Shown here: piece after piece, positions 55,681 through 64,000 of the stretch
How positions within the stretch are numbered: the first letter of the stretch is position 1
How the letters are laid out: every line of letters starts with the position of its first letter
Assembly (NCBI GenBank): GCA_964247055.1
Contig: OZ176052.1
Coordinates: 4,216,001 to 4,280,000, forward strand
Origin: Paragordius varius
Taxonomy: Eukaryota > Nematomorpha
Length of the DNA: 64,000 bases
Direction of reading: 5' to 3'
The notes under the pieces: generated by a model
What the model was told of the DNA's origin: nothing
Databases searched by the model: none
What the model saw: only the letters and a program-made list of their open reading frames with translations
Program-made: the position numbers and the translations under genes

Positions 55681-58439
55681 GCCTAGGGCAAAAAAGTGAA
55701 AAGGTAATAAAGTGTTAGCTACTGTAATATGTAACGAAATAGAGACATGATTTGTAAAATTTATCGGTTTATGCCAATATAAGTATTAATATAATATTTA
55801 TAAAAGTATCCACAAGACAGCTAAAGACTGGAAATTTCTATCATATATACTAATAATAAGGATCGAAATTTAAAAAAGTTACCCCCAATAATTGAGCTTC
55901 TAAAGGGTGTTATATGCAAAAATCAAGATAAAGTTTTTTAGCGCTAATAAATTTACTCCTTCCAGCTGAATCAGTAAAATTTTCTTCAACATAAAATTAT
56001 AAAAAGTATTTTTCAAATATATATCAAGGGTTTTCACAACATCCACTTCATTGTGTACAGCTAAATAAATTTTTAAAACAAATTATTATATCTATTATAT
56101 GAATGGAAACTCTAGACAGCGTGATTGTTTTGAAATCATTTAGCGTTAAATATAATATTATTTTTAAATTTTTAAAACAATGACATTATTAAACAATTAA
56201 ATATGTTGTAATAACTCCAATTTTTATTGCCAACAATGATTTATTTTTTAAACAATTTTGGATTAATACCAGTGATTTAAATCAACTGAATAAGACAAAA
56301 ATATAAAAATAAATATTTAACATTTTTAATTTTGTATATATTTATTTTAAATTATTGTTTTATTTTTACAGTCGACAAAGTACCTTCTTGTAATTGATAT
56401 TCACGTTTTGTATAAATTTAATTATTGCTGAGTTAAAATGATTTAAATTTAATGACATTATTACTCAATAGTCCTCTCTAAAAATATAAAAGTGTATTTT
56501 TTAAAATTTTTAGAAAAAAATAGTACACAATGTATAGGTAGTGTTGATATATCTATTCGTTCACATAGACAAAATAACGTTTGGAGCCGAAATCAGAGCT
56601 ATTTAACCCATAAAATCTTTTTGAAACGGGGCATTTGGTTCGTAACGAAAAATACGATAGAAATTGAAACTAGAGCTAAATTGTTGAGAACCACATGAAA
56701 CTGTTTAAATATAATAAGTATTTTAAAATATCCTTTTAGAAGTTGACTTTAATACGAATTATTGTAATTCAAGCGTTTATTTTAATGAATAACGCTGACA
56801 AATAAAAATTAACTACAGTGTTTCTTAAATTATATTTATTTGCTTTATGTTTGAAAGAAGCGATTTTTTGATTTGGGTAGTATAGAGATAAAAAAAACTT
56901 TTTTAAAAAATTAAACGCGTTTATTGTCGCGATAATGGCTACGTTTAAGCATCAGATAATGATGTATCATTTTAAAATACACGTGTTGATTACTAAACTA
57001 AAAATAGACTGATGTTTTGCAATTAATTTTCAAATACCCCCTGAAAGAAATGCATACTTTTATATTTGAACCAAAGCTTTGTATTTGTATAATATTGATA
57101 TACCCAACATTGACGCTTCAAACTCTCTATTTTCAACTAACCACTAGTCCAATTAGAAATATGTTCATGACATTCATTACACAATATAGAGATCAGGTGT
57201 TAAAAATTTAATATATACAATTTAATCCCTAATAATGACATCATTTGATTTAATTTGTTAAATAGTTTTCCTATATTGCTAACAACATAAAATACACTCT
57301 ACAATAAAAAAGATCGAAACTATTATCTAATTTTTTTACTACTATTGTTGGATTCGTTACGGTATGATAAGAAAGAAGATTATTACACCTTGATAAAATA
57401 CCTGTATAAAAATTTAAGTAGAAGAAAAATACGTTAAAAACGAGAAGTTAAGATATTTTGTTTTTTGAAAAAATAGAGATAAAAACGCACCTCTGATAAA
57501 AGTAGATGCACTATTTCTTACTGTACCTTTTTTTACCTATAATAATAAAATATTAATGTAATATAAAAAATATCATGCACCAACGTTTAATAAATAATAT
57601 TCAATGTAATCAAATGTTATTTAATTGCATATAAAAAAAGTTAAAAAACATAGACCATAGCATTAATTTTTATACGTAAATGTGTAAAGAAAAAAGCAAA
57701 AAAAAGGTAAATGGAAACACAAACCTACAAATAAAATAAAAAATGTATTAGAGAAAACGAAAAGGATCAACCTAAATGTATACTGCAGTATTTTTATAAA
57801 TTTTTACTAAATACAATAAAAACATGCCTTCCCTTCATGTACATGCATATACACACACACGCACACCTTAAGCATTTTTACTACAACTTCAGATTTTATT
57901 GAAAACTAAAATTAATTTATATACATGCGTTACATAATTTATATTGGAATTCTTGGCCTCAAGTTGACCAAACTGTTCATTCTGATTTCCCTTATTAATT
58001 TTTCGTCAAAATTCATTATTTTTGATTCCATAGAATAAAATCTTGCCTTGACATTGATATACTTAATCGTACAAAATGATGAATTTTTTTTACAAAAATT
58101 CGATTCCAGATTAATGAAAAAACTTATCATAAAACAATGAGTATATGAAATTTAAACCATTCTGTAAGATAGAAATATTATTTGTACTACATTCCAACAT
58201 ATTATTTTCCCTTTCAAAATTTATGCCATTGTTTTATTAACAATATTCAACAGGTCTAATGTTCAATGGTAATAGTATGCAAAAAAGCTTTCCTACCAAT
58301 GGAATTTTTACAAAAAAATAAAAACAATCAGTATCCACACATTTATAGCCATTGCATAACTATGAATCATCGTATTAAAACAATAATATAATATTACAAT
58401 GTTAATACCTTTAACTGCGTAATTTTGTTTCTTTCAAAC
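55681..58439. other. gene-free stretch upstream of bark
   Basis: I see no coding exon. Short open frames (56492-56698 and 57017-57211) look like chance. The bark promoter and any 5' UTR exon should lie here. A small CA-rich run is at 57851-57867. Confidence 0.45.
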
Positions 58440-61400
58440 ATGTGTCACCAAAAGTTTGGATTAAGTCTTTTGAACTCTAAAATTATTTTTATTATTCCAA
58501 TTATTACATGTTTAATATTAAACATTCCAAGTGCAATTGCGTCGATAGATATTTTCGGCAATAATCAGGATTCCCCAATAATTTCCAATCCCATTAATGG
58601 TTTCAAAAAATCGTCTGCCAACAGTATTAATGGTCCAAACGATAATTATCCTTATGTTTATGGCACAAGTGAACAAACAATAAATCAATACCCCATAAAT
58701 AAAATCCCAGATGTAGTTATTAAAGAGGGTGGCGTAATTACGCTGGCTGGGAGTCCCTACACTATAGAAGATGATATTATTATTCCAGAGAAATCCAATG
58801 TTTTTATTCAACCAGGCGTTGAATTAAGATTTGCGCCTGGGGTCGGTATCGATGTTTATGGGTCCCTTATTGCCAAGGTATTATAAATTTTATATCTTTT
58901 AATAAAAAAAGTTGCCCAAAATTTTCTAGCATTTTACCCTAACCGTTTGTTTTAATTGTTGGTGAAACAGTAACTAAAAAAACCTAATATATTTTATCGA
59001 TAACTCAAGTAGAAACTAATGTATTTTCATATTTAACATGCTATTGAATTGCTTGATTTACGTTACTCCAATATAATAAACGAAAATGTTAACCAAAGCA
59101 ACAGATCCTTTTTTTGTAGGTATTTTAGATACACTATTGATTTTTTATGTCTGCATTAGTGTTTTTTACAATAAACATTAAAATTCCGTAATTAATTCAT
59201 TTAGGACTCTTTTAACATTTTTAACATAAATATTTGTTTTTCACGGTTAAGTGTGAAAGATGCGCTTTTTCCAGTATTATAAAATTATATTACATTCATG
59301 GAATTTAAACGTATCGATAGTATTAATCAGAATGAAATATTAATATGTCAATATTAATCAATCATTTATAGATATTAATCATGTAAACCTTTTAAAAACA
59401 TTTTTAAATAACCCTAATATTATAAATAAATCCCTATTACCCTAATTCCTGTATAATTCCGTTTGTAAACATATGCGTTATATTTTATTTAAAAGTTTAA
59501 AATGTGGTGAATTAAATATTTATTTATGCACGCTTGCATGATAAATTTAATTTTAAATAAAATATTTTAATAAAAATTGTATGTTGGTATAGTGACCATT
59601 TTACAGTCTCCCTAAAATCTATATAAATAGTATGCATTAATGCGTTTCCTATTTGAAATTAAAAACCATTTTATCAATGGATTAACAGATTTTTACCAAC
59701 ATTTCACTTTAAGTAAAATCAATCAAATATAAGTTACAAAAATAAATAAAATATATATGAAAATTATTTAGGGGCTTCCGAATAATCGGATAGTTATGAC
59801 AACTAAAAATCAAGCAATTGAGGATACTAACGATAAAATAAGGATGGCGAGATTGGTTGATGGGCCCGATGTTTCTACTGGAACAATTCAACTTTTGTAT
59901 AAAAATAAATGGAGAACAGTTTGTTCCCAATCCTTTAAGTAACTCATTAGTTTCGTCATTTTTTATTTATCTGCTAAAATTAAGGTTAAAATAATGGCAT
60001 AATTAAAATTAATTTAATTAGAAGATTGCTTTTATGGATATAGATAGGTAGGGCATGATTTCAGTTTAAATCAAGTCTTTCGACATGTCTAACATTAAAT
60101 TAGAGATTTTACTTTAATATAAAAGATAGCATTTTTAGAGTTCTTTTTTGCATTTAATTTCTTATTTTTTATTTATTAAAAATTAAACGATTTTTTTAAT
60201 CTTCTTCTTACATCGCCGTTTTCACAAATGCAACAACTTTAATTTTGTTTTTATTTTAATTCTTAGGCTCTATCAGGAAACAATTTTAAGTTTCCAAACT
60301 TATTGTACATCTTTCAGTAAAGTGTAATTTATAATATATCACATTTTACACCTAACAATAGTTGGAGTTTGGCCCTTCAAAATCCGGAGCACTTTAGTTT
60401 TAATCGTTGGAGTCAACACGATATAACGGTAGCTTGTCAAAGTGCCGGTTATCACAATGGAACATTTTCGCATTGGCTGGATTGGAATGCGGCTGATAGC
60501 CATGTTCATATTGGTTCTCTTGGATGCGCCGGTGATGAAAAAGATGTCACCAATTGTCGCAACTGGAATAATGGACGTATTGGACGAGGGATATGTGGTA
60601 ATATTTTAAGATTATTTAAAAATGATTTTTGCAAATCAATTTCCTCCCGTGATTTATGTGGACAAGATTTTTGGAAAAAGTGATAAAAATAAAAAGTTTA
60701 TGTAAAGGTTAATGAATTAGAAATATAACCATTTTATATGGATTTAAACACACCATGAGTTATATTGATATTATGAATAGGTCAAAGGTCATCCTCACGT
60801 AAAACCAAAACGATTGCAATACAATGTTGGCACCATAAATGTTTGAGTAAAGAATGTTTTAGTGCAACAACACATCATTGGCGTGGAATAACGTTTCACA
60901 ATGCAAGTTTTGAAACGAAAGTTATTAGACCCGAAGCGGGTCCTTTCTCATACGACACCTATTTTGCCAATCAGTATCAGGGCATTTATGGACAGCATAA
61001 TAACAATAACCCCCTAAGGTCTATGATTACATCATATAATGGAAGGAATGACCAGCAGCATTACTACTCAAATTCCCAAATCAATCATGAGAAGTATGTT
61101 AATGAATCGAAATCAATGCTAGAAAATGTGGATATTCTTTATGGTGGAATCAATAAATATGGACAACTTAGTCCCGCGCTTAATGTTATTGGTGGATATG
61201 TGCCCAAAATGCATGAAATTGTTATCAGAAATGGCTTATTCACTGGTATACAATACACTGGTGTTAGTGGTACAATTATAGCCTCTGATATCTCCCTCGA
61301 ACAAAATAAAGGTATAATATATTTAATTTTAAATTTTTCGGAAAATGATTTCTAAGTTTTTTGCCATATAATATATTAAATATTAATTAGGTGATGGTAT

Positions 61401-64000
61401 AATTATTAATTCTACTATGCCAGTAAATGCTACATTTGATGGCTTACATATTAAACATAACAAGGGTCGTGGACTTGTTTATGATGTTTCACCCATTTCA
61501 GAATCAACTAATAATTTTGTTAATGAAAACAGATATTTTGATCAATTTTGTTCATTTAACGCCAAAACTAACGGTCAAGTTTACCCGATTTATTTGGCCG
61601 GGAATCAATATTCACAATGTGAACAGGTAAAAAAATTATTTTTTTATTTGTGTTTTTTTCAAAAAATATTAAATTAGATAAAATGTAATTATCATAATTT
61701 ATCAATCATTGTATTACATAGGTGTTTTATGCTGAGAGTCACATCTTTACAATCCATTTATTAATGAGTCGTTCTACACCAAACCCAAAGCCCACTAATA
61801 ATGATGATACCATCGTACCCTATTTAGTAATTTCTATGGATGAATCTGATAACGTTTACGAAAATGTTACATATTTACCACTTTTAAGCAATGAATTACC
61901 ACCAAGTTTACACCTTAAAGGACAAAACTTAAGGATGTCGGTAAAATTTGGTTATCCCAATCATACTTTAATCCACTCCTCAAGTTATTCTATGGCCGCT
62001 ATTTCTGATTATAACTTTCATTTTGCTTTGGCTATTTATGACCAATTCATGTATGATTTAAGCATAACCAACAGTCACATAAATGATAATGAACTCCAAG
62101 GTTTAGTGCTTAATAATGCTAAGGCAGGAATCACCATAACTGATTCCATCATTGCCCACAATGGGTATCGTTCGGGTTTGCAATTAAGTGGCTTGAAAAA
62201 TTTCTTAACCATTCACAATGTAACATGGGTTGGGAATGCGGACAGTTCAATGAATGTTACAAATGCCGAAGGAACCATAAATGTAACACAATCCAAAGTT
62301 ATAGGCTCACGAGGAGGAGGTACAGGTCTGGGTTTAGCATTTTATCTGCCCCTCAATGATGATTCAATTATCAACAATGTTTCATCAAGGCTGAAAGAAT
62401 GCCTAATAGATATTAGTCAAACTTATTTTGTGGGAAATCAAGGCCCTTCAATCCTTTACACCAAGTTTCCTATCACCCCGACACAAAAAACTTTGCTTGA
62501 ATCTCAAGTTTCTCATCAAATGCGGTCACCTTTTGTAGAAAATGATAAGGTGAGACAATCTCTGCAAATAACCTTTTCCCGTTTTGAACAGAACAAAGAT
62601 GATTCTATCAAAATTAATATGGTATCACCGACCAAATATGTTAAAAGAAATATCTGCTCTTTACGGGATAAATTTATACTTGATATAAATAACAATACAT
62701 TTGAGAATAATGATAGACCCGGCATTCATATTGTTAGCGATGCGTCGTGGCCAAACCCATGTCCCTACGCAATCAATATTGGATCAAACACTTTTAATGT
62801 CAGTAATGGCGGTATAACTTTTGTAGAACATTCTCCACAACAAAATATAGATGAAATTGTATCAAACATCGATCTTCAACATAACATTAACCCTAATGCC
62901 ATACAAAATATTCCAAATGTGGCATTAAATAATTACCTAAATATCGAATATAATTACTTTATAAGAAATTATGGAACTTCGGTAGTGTATGTAGATTCAC
63001 CCGGAGACACAAATCATTTTCATATGTTTCATGCTCCACACCATTCCATTCAATTAACGACGCGCATAATGTATAATCACTTTGTGAACAATGTCATTCG
63101 TTTACGAGCCCGTAAATTGGATGAAAAGCCAAGAACTATCCGTTCTAGATCACGTATTAATGCTGTGCTCACTATTGCAGGTTGTAGCAAAAATATATTA
63201 GTACAACGGAACCATTTTGCAAATGCTCCTCTCTACTCAGATTACGAAATAGGTATGGGAAATGTTTAATTTTTTATACAAGCAAGTAGCTATATATAAT
63301 AAATAAAAAGATCTTTTTAATTGGCCCATAGAGAAATTAGTTTTTGCTTATATAGAGAAGGTTCGAAATATATAGATGCATTCAAAAATAATTTAATTTT
63401 ATTATTTAAGCATATGCAACTTAGCAATATTCTATAGTTCTTGCCGATTGAAAAGGCTTATTCAAGTTTGAGAAATGGCAATTTTTTGAATTTTTGTTAG
63501 TATATTTTTGCAAATTATAGATTTCCAAATTTTTCGCAGGTCCTCATGTTGACGCCTTACAGAAAGCATACTTATCAATAAAACAAACAATTTTTTAAAT
63601 ATGCCAACTTATTATATTTTGGCTCTTTACTATATAAAATGTGTTGTTCCATAATTTTTTTGATACTAGATATATAAATATAATTAATAAAAAAGGTTTT
63701 ATTCATATTCCATATTTTTTAAACCATATCACAAGGTACCCGTTGCACTGATCGCTCTATTGATTTCAATGCTGCATATAATTGGTTTGATACACAACTA
63801 GTTGTTGATCAATACCACGTGAATGAAATCTATGACAAGGTTTTTGATCGAAAAATGCGTTATAACCTTGCTGGTATAACGGTTCACCCATTTTTACGGA
63901 CTGAAAATCTGAATGGGCCCACATCTATGTCACCTTTTACGCGTAAATTTATGCGCCGTAGTACAGAAATGAATAATGATGATGGTCAACAAGTAGTTTT
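58440..64000 (+). CDS. bark: bark beetle/anakonda-like tricellular junction protein, 5' part (7 exons)
   Basis: Large single-pass septate/tricellular junction protein in Drosophila; only the first ~1134 codons are in the window. Exons: 58440-58877, 59772-59938, 60362-60597, 60781-61311, 61391-61626, 61722-63252 and 63736-64000 (open). All junctions keep frame. Seen: a signal peptide (IIFIIPIITCLILNIPSAIA) just after the ATG, then a stretch with VELRFAPGVGIDVYGSL, typical of the family before its first SRCR domain. One SRCR domain spans exons 2-3 (RLVDGPDVSTGTIQLLYKNK at the start; VACQSAGY and GSLGCAGDEKDVTNC later). A long right-handed beta-helix region follows, with repeated Asn-rich strands (WRGITFHNASF, ITDSIIAHNG, LTIHNVTWVGN). 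Exon 7 has YDKVFDRKMRYNLAGITVHP, like the family's bark repeat. An in-frame TTG at 58425 precedes the ATG, but the ATG gives a normal signal peptide. Introns are 79-894 nt, none ultrashort. Confidence 0.88.

Noticed and set aside
61427-61630. A second ORF overlapping bark exon 5
   Set aside because: It is another frame of the same exon. The bark frame is supported by phase and by family resemblance.
1-64000. CRISPR arrays, rRNA, tRNA, operon structure, LTR retroelements or Polintons
   Set aside because: No regular spacer repeats, no rRNA words, and no convincing tRNA fold was noticed by eye. No long terminal repeats, gag/pol or capsid-like frames were seen. A dedicated tRNA scan was not possible.

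Overview
This is an AT-rich nuclear segment from a spliced eukaryote, most likely an ecdysozoan and probably an arthropod. The evidence is five interrupted or single-exon host genes with clear animal orthologues (SGT1, NDUFB7, puromycin-sensitive aminopeptidase, SART1 and a bark beetle/anakonda-like gene) set in DNA crowded with small DNA transposons. The species cannot be named from the sequence.

Layout. 1-8.4 kb is transposon-rich: three good or fair copies of a TTAA-flanked MITE family, a 2.2 kb foldback element and a broken piece of the proteasome gene PSMC6/Rpt4. 8461-13730 (+) is SGT1, whose 4.4 kb intron holds a decayed RTE-like LINE. 13.9-16.0 kb carries two minus-strand genes I do not recognise, one for a single-pass membrane protein and one for a secreted protein. 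16.2-17.2 kb is a higher-order tandem repeat ending in an odd GC-rich tract. NDUFB7 (-) and the aminopeptidase (+) start 300 bp apart, head to head. 32-37.6 kb holds a 1.2 kb near-perfect palindrome and a second LINE fragment. 37856-43693 is a hAT transposon with another hAT inserted in it, both framed by perfect 8-bp target duplications. SART1 (+) occupies 43822-52285 in 20 coding exons. A 6 kb gene-free stretch then leads to the first seven coding exons of bark (+), which runs off the end of the window.

The strongest observation is a class of ultrashort introns. Nine introns in four loci are 23-35 nt long, five of them exactly 24 nt. They sit at the 5' ends of SGT1, the aminopeptidase and SART1, and one is kept in the PSMC6 fragment. 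Removing them restores full-length conserved proteins (194, 894 and 781 aa, all in frame). Every one carries an in-frame stop if retained. One in SGT1 appears to end in GG instead of AG.

The host genes are ordinary housekeeping or junction genes and do not form a pathway together: SGT1 is an HSP90 co-chaperone, NDUFB7 a complex I subunit, the aminopeptidase a cytosolic peptidase, SART1 a tri-snRNP splicing factor, and bark a tricellular-junction protein. SART1 is itself part of the spliceosome that would have to remove the 24-nt introns in its own message. Exon structures were worked out by eye from splice signals, reading phase and remembered orthologue sequences; no alignment or expression data were available.
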